DNA of 64,000 nt, taken from assembly GCA_025201365.1 (NCBI GenBank), contig JAIXMF010000034.1, forward strand, positions 1 to 64,000. The letters run 5' to 3'. The notes below the pieces were generated by a model. That model saw nothing but the letters and a program-made list of their open reading frames with translations. It made no database searches and was not told where the DNA came from. The position numbers were made by a program, and so were the translations under genes. This DNA comes from Syncephalis plumigaleata (lineage: Eukaryota > Zoopagomycota > Zoopagomycetes > Zoopagales > Piptocephalidaceae). Position 1 is the first letter of the stretch; every line of letters begins with the position of its first letter. Of the stretch, positions 25,601 to 35,207 are shown one piece after another.

Positions 25601-26251
25601 GCTGCCATGCTGGTTACAATATGTGACATGCTAATGGTAATGCCATTGAATGATTCACATAAAACTACAAATGTCAGAGGGTAAGCCAGCATTTCAGCTA
25701 ATTTCCACAGCACATTAATCGTATTGTGGTATACCATTGACCGTTGATTACGTATGAAAGAAAGTAAGTCATCATTCTGATTACAATCTACGGTATGCTA
25801 ATCGGAATGTGATATTTACTTGTATCATTATTATTATAGAAAGTAAGCAGACACCGAATGATAATGCATCACGCACTCATTACAATGGGAATACAATCCA
25901 CGTATAATCATTTACAGAAAGACGTAAGTTTTGTCGTTTGATTTGGTCAAGCATCTTGTGAAACTAATCCACTGTTGTATGGCTTAGTTGGAGGCTGAGA
26001 ATCAACATGTAGGTTAATGTCACGATTACAATCTACGGTATGCTAATCGAAATATGACAAATGATTAATGTATGGTTGCATAATAGCTTGTAAGTTAAAC
26101 GTGTCAGCTAGTAGACATGAAGCATTAATCATAGTGTGACATACAATTCCCGTATGATCATGGATACTAGGATGTAAGCTAGCATTTTTAACATTAATAC
26201 ATCGATCTAATCACAATACAATTCACGTTGATTGAACGATAGGAAGATTAA
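22668..26251 (+). CDS. Gene made of 36 single-codon exons; 82-residue protein
   Basis: Exon 1 (22668-22746, 79 nt) encodes MELSADNNNNGQPIVND and a Ser/Thr run, and ends in phase 1 before GTATTT. Forty-three introns follow within the coding span. Exons 2 and 3 are 3 nt, exon 4 is 8 nt and resets the phase. From then on every exon is a whole number of codons: 36 exons of 3 nt in all, four of 6 nt, one of 21 nt, and exon 44 with the stop TAA at 26249-26251. The coding total is 249 nt in 3584 nt of DNA. Each unit ends in (C/T/A)AG and restarts with GTAAGT/C, GTGAGT, GTAGGT or one GCAAGT. CTAAT-type branch sites lie about 30-50 nt before the acceptors. The C-terminal half (YFETFEEWSKWKEERKKKD) looks like a real folded or helical protein. 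The protein family is not recognised. Splicing is inferred, not observed. Confidence 0.72.
22840..23969 (+). other. Micro-exons 2-16 with coordinates
   Basis: Exon positions and content: e2 22840-22842 atg; e3 22913-22915 ttg; e4 22994-23001 (8 nt; split codons with e1-e3 read D, V, E, then A, D); e5 23063-23065 gag E; e6 23147-23152 E,H; e7 23212-23214 tgg W; e8 23272-23274 att I; e9 23382-23384 cat H; e10 23468-23470 gat D; e11 23558-23560 tat Y; e12 23634-23636 att I; e13 23720-23722 tat Y; e14 23800-23802 agg R; e15 23886-23888 act T; e16 23967-23969 gag E. Introns are 93, 70, 78, 61, 81, 59, 57, 107, 83, 87, 73, 83, 77, 83 and 78 nt. Intron 16, after e16, starts with GC (GCAAGT). Introns in this first third are the most varied in length. 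Confidence 0.68.
23348..23375. repeat. (CA)n microsatellite in intron 8
   Basis: About 14 CA units lie inside intron 8 of the micro-exon gene, between the CTAAT branch motif and the acceptor. They explain why this intron (107 nt) is the longest of the series. Confidence 0.9.
24049..25187 (+). other. Micro-exons 17-31 with coordinates
   Basis: Exon positions and residues: e17 24049-24054 K,K; e18 24141-24143 D; e19 24208-24210 A; e20 24291-24293 K; e21 24371-24376 R,I; e22 24457-24459 G; e23 24535-24537 Y; e24 24618-24620 F; e25 24696-24698 E (acceptor AAG); e26 24775-24777 T; e27 24857-24859 F; e28 24939-24941 E; e29 25021-25023 E; e30 25103-25105 W; e31 25185-25187 S. Introns 22-31 are 75, 80, 75, 76, 79, 79, 79, 79, 79 and 79 nt, so the unit period settles at 82 bp. 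Introns 23-30 share an internal block like CATACGATGARCTAATCG. Confidence 0.7.
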
Positions 26252-26254
26252 GCA
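25267..26254 (+). other. Micro-exons 32-44 with coordinates
   Basis: Exon positions and residues: e32 25267-25269 K; e33 25349-25351 W; e34 25432-25434 K; e35 25512-25514 E; e36 25594-25596 E; e37 25678-25680 R; e38 25761-25763 K (acceptor AAG); e39 25840-25842 K; e40 25918-25923 K,D; e41 25988-26008, 21 nt, LEAENQH; e42 26087-26089 L; e43 26171-26173 D; e44 26243-26254, 12 nt, E, D, stop, then 3 nt. A further intron (26255-26308, GTAAGT to TTACAG, with a CTAAT branch) probably lies in the 3' UTR and leads to exon 45 at 26309. The 21-nt exon 41 matters as an ordinary-sized anchor in the same frame. Confidence 0.7.
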
Positions 26255-26808
26255 GTAAGTAATAATCCAACAAGTAATTACACCTATACTAATTCATTAT
26301 GGTTACAGAACAAGACAAGGACATTATCAAGTAAATATCATAGGTATTCAAGTCAAGAATGTATTGGTGCAAGACCCTTTAGTGTCCATGTTATTCAAGT
26401 CATTATTCCTTGGTACAAGAAATATATCTACAAGATCATCATTCAATCATTTATTGAATAAATATGTCGTATTTTGATCATTCTACAGATAGCTAGTAGT
26501 AATACAATGATTTATTATATAGTTCGAATAACAAACAGAATATGTTGACAATGCTTTAGACTAGCAGCAGGCAACAACTCGATGGATCTTAATCATTTAC
26601 ATTGGAAGATTCAAATGTTCAATCCATAAAGATGACTTATACAAATCAATAAGCCTTTACATCCAAAAAGTAAATAAGAAGGTCAATACAACAACTGCAC
26701 CATTATCGTGTTATCGACGTTGATTGTTTCATTTTACTAATATTTATTTTACCATAAATCAATATACACACTGCAATCGTTTATAACATACATGTCATAG
26801 TAAACTGA
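26255..26808. other. 3' region of the micro-exon gene and convergent spacer
   Basis: It holds the probable last intron (26255-26308) and the start of exon 45, with an AATAAA at 26458. Two of the three frames of exon 45 stay open for about 50 codons, one to TGA at 26475-26477. This leaves an alternative C-terminus possible. The rest is a spacer to the ORC3 stop codon. Confidence 0.5.
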
Positions 26809-29800
26809 TTATCCAGTTCCCCAGTTGAGTCGTTCAACATGATCTGTCTTTCGTTGTGTAGGCTTGATCATACCAAGAAATTGCAATTCAGCCACTGATT
26901 GAACAAAGCGTGCACTAATATATATACATTATTGAGGTTAATTAATATCGAATTACATGAGATCATAACAGATTTACTTACCGTAATGTCATTGACTCTT
27001 CATTTTGCTCGTCATTGTCTTCATCGTCATCTTCATCATTATTCGCATCTCCATTGACAATCGACCGATAGGCAACGAACCAATCGTGTAGATTTATCCA
27101 CCGACCACATTCCAAGTATAACTGATACAGGATCGATGTATCGGGCTGAGTCGAAAGAATCGATCCTGACTTGTCTTTGCAACAGGCACAACCAAGATAA
27201 TGAACAGGCAAGCGTAGCGCTGTTTGAACAGTGGCACGTAGTTGAGGAGTAAAGGCCTAGTAGAACAGCAATATTAGTAAGGGTAAGCATCGTATAGTAA
27301 TAGCCAATGATTTGCAGTATACCTTTTGCAATAAGGATGAAGATGAGAAATAAAGACATTCATAGAGTGTATGATGTGTATGATGAATAAAATCTCGTCT
27401 ATAATAATGTGACATTAGTAATGATGCTGATAATGATGATCATTCCTTATACTTGCTTGAAGAATGCCTCCAACCAATCGGCCACACTTTTAACGAGCTT
27501 GGAGTATTCGACCTCGGCCGGTTTAGTATCAGCGCGTAGTACAGCAACACTTGATGATGATTTCTGAGTAGTTCGATTCATTTTCTCCCATGGACTTTGT
27601 ATGACAATCTCGGATAGATCTCGTTTCTTGTGTTTATGCAATGCCCTAAAGTCTTGCTCCACCGTATCGAGTGTTTTTAGGAAATTATTAGTACATTCTA
27701 ATTCAGCTTTGTGCATATCACTATCGCTAAACAGATCCTGTACATCTAAAAGAATATTACGAAGTTCCGCGGAATCTACTTGTCTATCAATTAATCATCG
27801 AGTATTAGTGAATGTTCGATTAACCAGTAGTACTGCCTGTGATGAATATTGAAGCGTTCTTGCCTTCACTTACTGTACTGCTTGACAAGTTTGAGTAACC
27901 AAGGGCGAATCGCCTAAATCTTCCCTTAGAGCAAACATGTGTACAACACGTAGTTCACGTCGTTTGCCCGGTAGTGTGGACAACTGACTCTGTAATGCCA
28001 ATAAAGTGTGAAATGCCACGGCTATCTTGACTCTATGCACACGTAGTGCTCTAATCCATTTAGGCACGCATACTTTTAGCAAGTAATCATCGTCTTCCAG
28101 TAATCTAGCCGCCTCCAATGGTAATGAATCTAGTGTTTCTACATGTCTATTATCACGATGATCATGATTAATTCTACTATATAGCATAAGAGAGGTGTGT
28201 GTCATTACTTTTGAAATGATGGTTGCATTCGAATCCATTCTGCATGATCCTCGACAAGCCATTCCGCGGCAGTTTCCAAATGACTATTAGGCTGACACGG
28301 CATAAAACTTAATGGATTCGCGTAGAAATGAGCCATTACCGAGTACTAGATGTATATTATCATCATTATTATTTCTTCATTAGCCTATTCATTGCATGCT
28401 TACATGTAACGTGTTAATCACCGAGTCAACAGACAAATTGTGCAATGTGAATCGATCCAATATCAAATTGAATGGCGCTAATCCTAGTTGAAAGCCATAA
28501 TCACCCGAGATAAACAGCTGCATCATTTTGTTAATAGAGTAATAATAAGAAAGTGAATCTATCTCACAATCACTTACATGATCCACCAAGCTATTAACAC
28601 ACTCATTGGCTTCTTGTAGTTTAAACTTTTCCGTTCTTAACAAACATAGTGCTGAGAATGTCAATGATTGATGTACCGCCTCCATCGATGTTGCTATTCC
28701 AAACACGAATACAAAGGGTAATCTATCCGTATATTCACTAATAGTAATTCCATTTAGCGTCATTGTACCTATATATCTATTTACATCTTCATTTATTTAC
28801 CTGCAAACAGTAATAATATCATGTAATACTGTAGTGTCAAAACTTTCAAAATCCTGGAATATTACTACTAATTGTGATGCCTCCTCTATATTATCACATC
28901 AGTATTCATTATTATTACTAATATACATGATGCTAATTGCTAACCTTTAACCAAATGCTCATACCACGCAAGCAATGTATGAATATCGAAATCAGACATT
29001 CGACTTTTCCTTGGCTATATTGTACAATGAATGATTAGTCTATGCACACATTCTAGTGAATTTCTCTCTCTCTCTCTCTTTCTACTTACTTTATCATGTA
29101 AGACAAATTCAGATATTGGATCATCCTAATCATTTAAGGAATGTTAACAAGTAATGACTAGTATAGTATATCTTACTACCTCATTCCTATCAGGTTCTAG
29201 TGACATCATTTCTTCTTCTTCTATATCCGCGTCATCATCTATTTCATTATTGTCCTCCATTGGTGTATTAATTAATTGTGCAATGATGGATCGCATTGCT
29301 GAACGAATATCATGACATGATGCAGCTCGTAATAATGCCACATAATGACCTGGACTCTTAATGCCAAGGGTCGATGGACGTGTTAACGTGTCAGCCATAC
29401 GACCAAATATTAGATTATGATCTGGAATATTGATTCCTAATATGTATAACATTAGATTACAAAGTAAATGCTTATTATCAATCTACTATTCCTTACCTGC
29501 AAACACTAATGCTGTCGGTATTTCATGTCTAGGCAATGTTATAGCACTAATGGATAATAAGTAATTAGAGATTATATATAATAATAATAGTTATACTAGT
29601 AGTTACTTTGTATTGTTTGATGATTGATATGCTCTGTCGGTGAAATGAACCAATGCTTCAAATGTAGTACTTTGTGCATCTTGTATGATAGACTATAGTA
29701 TGAAGAGTACGTTAACATTATGACATACTACGCTGTATCTATGAGATATACCTCGAGTACCGTGTGTACTTCATGCCATACTTGTTTAAACGATTCATGT

Positions 29801-30143
29801 CGTTGTTGCATACACACTAACGGCTCATCACCATCGAATAGTCGACAGAATCCATTATAGTTCTCTATCTCTACCATAGATTCGTCTATCCTCGATAATA
29901 GTAATAACTATTAGTACACTATACACTTGTTATGTATTCAAAGTATACCTGTTGATTTCGAGGAGATTATCGTATTCTTCGGTCTACCACGACGATTAAC
30001 ACCACGCTTCACTGTCTCAGGTGTGGTATCTGACGGCAACACAACAAAACATGCCTACTATGTCTATTACATACTATGTCTATATTGTTATTACTTTGTC
30101 TAATTACCTCAGTTAGTGATTCAAACGTATCAAGATCAGTCAT
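26809..30143 (-). CDS. ORC3: Origin recognition complex subunit 3
   Basis: An intron-rich gene (about 17 exons, introns 45-75 nt) from ATG at 30143 to TAA at 26809-26811. It is a subunit of the six-protein complex that marks replication origins and loads MCM. The N-terminus reads [12 protein letters not shown] then [32 protein letters not shown], in the exon at 28763-28404 or so, matches the ORC3 AAA-like core. The C-terminal winged helix has [17 protein letters not shown] and ends in [23 protein letters not shown], the signature ORC3 tail. ORC3 lacks a working ATPase site, and no Walker A motif was seen. An acidic low-complexity loop ([15 protein letters not shown]) interrupts the C-terminal domain. 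Exon boundaries in the middle are approximate. Confidence 0.88.
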
Positions 30144-30319
30144 AGTGTAGATGTGATAATAATAGTGAAAGGATAAAAACAAATAAGAGGATTAGAAATG
30201 TTTTTTCTTCTATTACATATATCACATATTATAATCAATTAGGGATTAGCAATGATGAACATTCATGTTCATTTCTATTACTCTCTGTTTATTATATAAT
30301 AATATTCACTTATGATATA

Positions 30320-31813
30320 CTAGTATTGATCTTCTAATCGCATCAATTTCATTAATGATATACTACAAGCATCGATACGTAGACATGTCTATATAATAGT
30401 TAGTATTATTAATGAACATATAGAATAATGATTGTTATTACCTGCCACAATTCCTATTTATATATGAATGAGTAAGAGAAATAGTTAGTATTATATGGAT
30501 GTTATAGTAGTTAGATACTTACTACACCTGCTGTAATGGCTGCTTGTGCTGCATCTGAGATAGTTTTATTACGAGCAGTAGCAGGTGGTCGTTTAAACGG
30601 TAATGCATCATACATGAAACAAAGCAATAGACGAGCAGAACTATTGGGATGACTTGATTGTAGATCGGCTAATTCACCGAAATGCTAGTAGATTGTATCA
30701 TTTAGTGTAAGTATTTTTCTAATTATTACTTATTAATGCAATCTACCTTTACAAGTCGTTCAACATTAGCCAATGGCTTTGTATTCTTACGATAATTTGG
30801 ATGATCTTGACATGGTAAATAGATTAATGGTGTCTACAGCAATACAGTCAATGGTTTAATAGTATCCTAGATACATTTCTCATCAACTTACTTTTACTTC
30901 AATATAGATTCGTTGATCGACTACAAAGTCCAATTTACTCTTTCCCACTTTACATTCCCGTTGTATTGTAGATGGTTGCCATTCATTCGAATTGTCTAAT
31001 AGATTGATCATAGTAAATAATACAAGATCTACATCAGCGTAATAATAATAACACACACCATGATTGAGCATTGTATTAAGATCACCATTACGCATAAATT
31101 GTTCAACAAATCGATTAGCTCGATTCTGATTAATACCAATCCATTGCATCTGATCCTGTGGTGTATCGATGGTATCTAACGAGATAGCCTCTACACTATG
31201 AATTATATAACAAATTAGTAGATTAGAAGGGTAAGTATAATGAATATGAGTATCTATATTCAAAAGTGATACTTGCGTAAATGATGTAGCTCGTTTGGTA
31301 GTCACCACACTCTTTGTTCCTTTAGATGCCTTATACCGTTTATTAGATGTTACTGGTAATGGTAACAATTCATGATCTGATTGCGAGAGTAAACATGGAA
31401 TATTAGTGAACTCTAAATCACCTATTCGTCCAGTACCTAAGTAACACATTCTATAAGCAATCTATTATAACAACAACTTGTGGAATACTCGTTAACTTAC
31501 ATGGACAATGACAAAGCTGTACGTCGTCATATCCCGGTATGAGTGCGTGCATAATAAATCGATTTGGTCTAGTCAATATGAGTATATATATATATGTAGA
31601 TATATAATGAGATAAAGCCTACCGTTTAACAATAGTACCATAGATAAGTGGTCGTGTAAATGTTAAACGTGCCAATGGCGCAGTAGTTCTCCATGTATTA
31701 TTATACATATTATTATCGTTCAATAATAATGAGGACTGTGAAGGTGTATTCACTTGTGTTGTCTTCTCCTGTTCTTGTTCCTTGTCTGAATGACGCCTCT
31801 TTCGTAGTAGCAT
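30320..31813 (-). CDS. sfsA: SfsA-family protein (bacterial-type), intron-containing
   Basis: This matches SfsA, a prokaryotic family with a nucleic-acid-binding OB-like N-terminus and a nuclease-like C-terminus. Landmarks in order are LARLTFTRPLIYGTIVKR-PNRFIMHAL; HCP-CTGRIGDLEF (the SfsA HCPNTG motif), which sets an acceptor at 31437; QWIGINQNRANRFVEQFM; VGKSKLDFVVDQRIYIEVK (the nuclease-like D-ExK core); HFGELADLQSSHPNSSARLL; and GV-ELWQ-TCLRIDA at the end. At least six introns are inferred. One exon (30453-30442) is only 12 nt. The stretch between about 31274 and 31198 is in frame but looks partly intronic, so that junction is unresolved. Function in eukaryotes is unknown. An origin by old transfer from bacteria is plausible. 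Confidence 0.78.
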
Positions 31814-32041
31814 ACTTTTATTATAATAAATATACTACTTGCTTATAACTATGCTTATATTGAATAAAGTTGCAAGGATAAAAGTAAAGAAACAATTAGT
31901 ATATTAATGGGAAATAAGTCGATTGTTATAATGAATGATGCGGTGACTCAATTGTAGTTTTTCTCCTTCCACTTTGATTATTATTTATTGTATCGCGTGT
32001 TTTTTTTCTTTACCACTTGGTACATTTCAATCTCTACGATC
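31814..32041. promoter_or_regulatory. Shared divergent promoter, SfsA-like / MRPS10
   Basis: 228 bp between start codons on opposite strands. A+T-rich, with a T-run at 31997-32010. No specific element was identified. Confidence 0.45.
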
Positions 32042-32969
32042 ATGTCGTTCTCTCCACTATTACGACGTGCTATTACGCAACGAGTTACTGGTGCACTATG
32101 TCCCGCTACTAACTGTTATGTGAAACGGTAAGTACACCGACTATTTACTAGTATTATTGTGATCGTGTATTAATAACAACTCAACTATTAGTGGTTTAGC
32201 TACAACCACCAAGGAAGCAACGACTAATCAGACTGAAATTGATTCAATCTATTATGGTAAGCACGTCTATTCTAGTGGTATATCGTGATAGGTACATGTT
32301 AACAAGCGTGTTTACTTAGAACCTGAACGTATTCCAACCACACACGATCATGTTGTTTGTAATCTTCATTTCCGTTCCTTTTCACCTAATGTCATGGATT
32401 TCTACATGGATTTCACGCGCCGTGTAGCTGCAGCTTTTGGTATTCCATGCTCTGGCACTGTTTACCTACCCACTAAGACTGAGAAATGGACGGTATTACG
32501 CTCGCCATTTGTTCATAAGAAAGCGCAGGAAAATTTTGAACGTAAACATCATAAGCGTCTACTTCAACTGAAAGACGCCAGTCCCGAGACTATCGGTCGT
32601 CTACTAGCCTATATCGAACGAACATGTCCCGCGGGTATTGGTGTCAAGGTCACCACTTGGGAACACGAGTCACTCGGTGTGGGCAAGCGTATGGGAGCAC
32701 AGGTTGAAGATGAACTACGTAGTGCAGAGAGTGGTCTTATTGGAAATCAAGCTGCTGCTAATAGTTATATTAACGAGATGATCAACAAATTCGATGTTGA
32801 TACCGGTGGTAAAGGCAATATATCCATCGATATGGCATCTAATACAGTTAAGATTGACGACACGGAACAAACAAAGACATCTGATAAATTGATAGAGCAG
32901 CCATCTGCAGATACGACTACCGAGACAACATCGGATCAGAATGCGAGTAAACCTAATCCCTCACAATAA
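32042..32969 (+). CDS. MRPS10: Mitochondrial ribosomal protein S10 (uS10m)
   Basis: Three exons: 32042-32127, 32192-32256 and 32320-32969, giving 266 residues. The N-terminus MSFSPLLRRAITQRVTGAL is a typical mitochondrial presequence. The uS10 domain follows: CNLHFRSFSPNVMDFYMDF, GIPCSGTVYLPTKTEKWTVL, then SPFVHKKAQENFERKHHKR. This is the small-subunit head protein that contacts tRNA. The last 90 residues (from about residue 175) are a Thr/Asp/Asn-rich tail not found in bacterial S10. Convergent with eIF5, 149 bp between stops. Confidence 0.92.
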
Positions 32970-33118
32970 CGTACTAAAATAATAAATAGATTTACTACAC
33001 TCATTGTAATACTCTTGTATATATCAAACAAATCAAAATTCAATTTATTCCATTCATGTTCAGCACATTGCTTATTGTCATAAAGCAATACAGTCTCCAT
33101 TAACTACTAGTAGTAGTG

Positions 33119-34330
33119 TTACTCTTCTTCCGATTCTTCCTCGGATTCCTCTTCCGCTTGTTGTAGCCAGACCAGGAATGGTTCTGCCGCTGCACGAACC
33201 TTCTTGCTAACACTTCGTTCGACGTAGCGACGACTAGGCTTGGATCCCCATTTGAGCACTACCTTCTCCTCGATGATATCTTCATCGTAAAGGACCTTCA
33301 ATACTGCCGGTAATTTAGGCATGAGATCCGGGTATTTGTTACCTACTAGACGTTCGATGCCACCTAGCAGTGATTTCTGTGCTTTCTCATTCGACACGAA
33401 TTCACGAAGTAATGGTGCACGTTTGCGTACTTGTTGCACTAGTTTCTCGTTAAAGACGACTTGAACCAGTACAACAACAACACGATGCTTGCCAAATACA
33501 TTCATTTCCTTGGCCTTTTCAATGATTTGTTCATCATTCCAGTCAGGATTCTTCTCGACTTCCTCGCCAAATCGATCGTACACCGTTGGACCGGAACTAC
33601 CCTCATCGTCATCGTCATCGTCGTCATCCTCTCCCAACACCAAGGCAGTGCTAATGGATGATTCCAAGGCACGCATACGTTGTGCTTGAGCCTCTTCACT
33701 CACATCAACCGCCCAGTCATCATCGTCGGCAATGGCGGCGGGTGCTGCCGGTAGAGCTGCCGCTTCTTCACGAATACGACGAGTAAGTTCGTCGTCAGAA
33801 TCTTCACCGTCTTCGGGTGAACCATTGCCTGCATCATCACTACCACCCTTCTTGCCCTTACGCTTCTTGCCGCCTGTGCTGCTGGCAGTTGGCGGTGGGT
33901 TCTTGATGATGAATGGCACCAGACGATGTCGCATGTCAATATCGGTACGTTGACCGCATGCCTTGCAATCGCGAACAATCGTGCCATCCTTGTTGAAAAT
34001 CAAATCGGTTTCCGGATTCTTGCACTCACCGCACAGAACAAATCGCGTGATAAATCCATCGAGTAGCGATTGAAGCTTACCGGCCTCATGCGCACCGTTG
34101 ACGATATAGCGCTCGTTCTTCGAGTCATACTTGGTTTGAGCACCTAGCTCGCAACCGAAATACTTGCATGGATACATGGGTGGCCGACTAAGCGACTTGC
34201 CGATGGCTGCCATATTGGGAATAACAGTCTTAATACCGTTGCCTTTACCTTCGACCTTGGCTAGAAGGCGTGGCATCTTGTACCGATAGAAGGAGTCCTT
34301 TACATCGGAACGAATATTCATAGTCGCCAT
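33119..34330 (-). CDS. TIF5: Translation initiation factor eIF5
   Basis: A single exon of 403 residues. eIF5 is the GTPase-activating protein for eIF2 in the 43S/48S complex. The N-terminal domain reads SDVKDSFYRYKMPRLLAKVE, where the arginine after FY is the conserved catalytic Arg. RPPMYPCKYFGCELGAQTKY follows, then a C2-C2 zinc ribbon, CGEC ... CKAC. A basic linker (KKRKGKKGG) and acidic linkers lead to the C-terminal W2/HEAT domain (about residues 255-390). The protein ends in an acidic tail, EEESEEESEEE, that binds eIF2-beta and eIF3. All elements are intact. Confidence 0.95.
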   Translation of the reverse strand: MATMNIRSDVKDSFYRYKMPRLLAKVEGKGNGIKTVIPNMAAIGKSLSRPPMYPCKYFGCELGAQTKYDSKNERYIVNGAHEAGKLQSLLDGFITRFVLCGECKNPETDLIFNKDGTIVRDCKACGQRTDIDMRHRLVPFIIKNPPPTASSTGGKKRKGKKGGSDDAGNGSPEDGEDSDDELTRRIREEAAALPAAPAAIADDDDWAVDVSEEAQAQRMRALESSISTALVLGEDDDDDDDDEGSSGPTVYDRFGEEVEKNPDWNDEQIIEKAKEMNVFGKHRVVVVLVQVVFNEKLVQQVRKRAPLLREFVSNEKAQKSLLGGIERLVGNKYPDLMPKLPAVLKVLYDEDIIEEKVVLKWGSKPSRRYVERSVSKKVRAAAEPFLVWLQQAEEESEEESEEE

Positions 34331-35207
34331 TTTGTTGGATGTAGTATGCTTGTTATAGTATCAATCACAGCTGTAAAAGTCGAGAAATCGCAGTAATAGC
34401 GGTAATATTGGTGTTAATGTTGTTGTTGTTGATAATGGTGGCAGCAGCGAAGGCAGAATAGCAATGACGAAGCGTATTTCGTGTAGTGAAAAGGTAGAGA
34501 CACGGTGGGTCCAGCAGGTGACCTGTTATTACTTCTTACGTTTGATAGAACGGCGTCGGCGCTTACTACAAGATTGTTTCAGCGTCGTCGTCAGGTGTAT
34601 AAAGGTTGTTGGACGGGAATACAACATGAACAAGCAGCAGCGCTGGCTGACTATAGGAAGAAGACAAGGTAAGTAAAAAACGAATAATAACAAGGTGAGG
34701 GAGTACTTGCAGTAAGTGTGTGGCAATCAAACGATAGATCTCAATAAACGACAATGACAACAAATCAAATAGTCTGGATTGCAAATCAAAGTATATGAGT
34801 AAGGGAATATATCCTAGATGAGTGACAATACACGCGTACTAGGTGTAGAATAGCTGATGACTGATCGCGATTCAACTACAAATCAAAGTGGGATGTCTGT
34901 GTTGTGTTGTGGTGGTGGTGAACACGGTAGTTTAACAGTAAAAAAATAAGAAAGAAAGAAAGAAAGAGAGGAGAAAAAAGTTTGATCAAGTAGAATACGA
35001 GTGTGATGATGCAGATGCTTATAATGATGATGTGGGTGTACGCTGTTATATAGACAAGTATGGTAATTTTTTCACTTTTTGATCCCGGAAAAAAAGAAAC
35101 CTCATTAGTTTAGAACTGGCAGATTAGTTATAGTGATCATTGATTGGCGGAATAATGTATGACTACTGTTTATTAAAAGACAGATTATCGAGAAAACCTT
35201 ATTAATT
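34331..35207. other. Intergenic, eIF5 promoter side
   Basis: 877 bp between the eIF5 start and the NOC1 stop. Contains a GAAA tetranucleotide run near 34950-34965. Short open frames here are not supported. It presumably holds the eIF5 promoter and leader, possibly with 5' UTR splicing, since a GTAAGT occurs at 34670 on the plus strand only. Confidence 0.5.

Larger units (their letters stand above)
22747..26308 (+). repeat. Tandem family of related introns, about 82-bp unit
   Basis: Forty-four successive introns share the donor GTAAGT/C, a central (C/T)TAAT block often inside CATACGATGARCTAATCGTAA, and an end such as TATAACAG or GCGCATCAG. The closest pair I noticed is intron 30 (25106-25184) and intron 32 (25270-25348), similar over nearly their whole 79 nt although the exons they follow differ (tgg, aaa). 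The array is degenerate, so it is old or fast-evolving rather than a recent satellite. Confidence 0.75.

Noticed and set aside
22747-26242. One long intron removed by classical recursive splicing
   Set aside because: Recursive sites have acceptor and donor fused with zero exon. Here three bases lie between them at nearly every site, and they stay in frame with exons 1, 41 and 44.
22840-26254. CRISPR-like or satellite array (regular 82-bp spacing)
   Set aside because: The constant parts are splice signals, not a conserved repeat. Units are degenerate, exon triplets vary, and the triplets form one open frame, which neither a CRISPR array nor a plain satellite predicts. A satellite that gained splice-like borders by chance remains the null to test.
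22840-26254. Reading the micro-exons in phase 1 (treating exon 4 as absent)
   Set aside because: That frame meets a TGA across exons 24 and 25, whereas including the 8-nt exon 4 gives a continuous frame.
22840-26254. Virus-like or reverse-transcribing element in the repetitive region
   Set aside because: No long frame, terminal repeat or polymerase-like motif is present in the region or elsewhere in the window.
33461-33953. Plus-strand frames opposite eIF5
   Set aside because: They are antisense shadows of acidic (GAT/GAA) and basic codon runs in a clearly conserved eIF5 gene.
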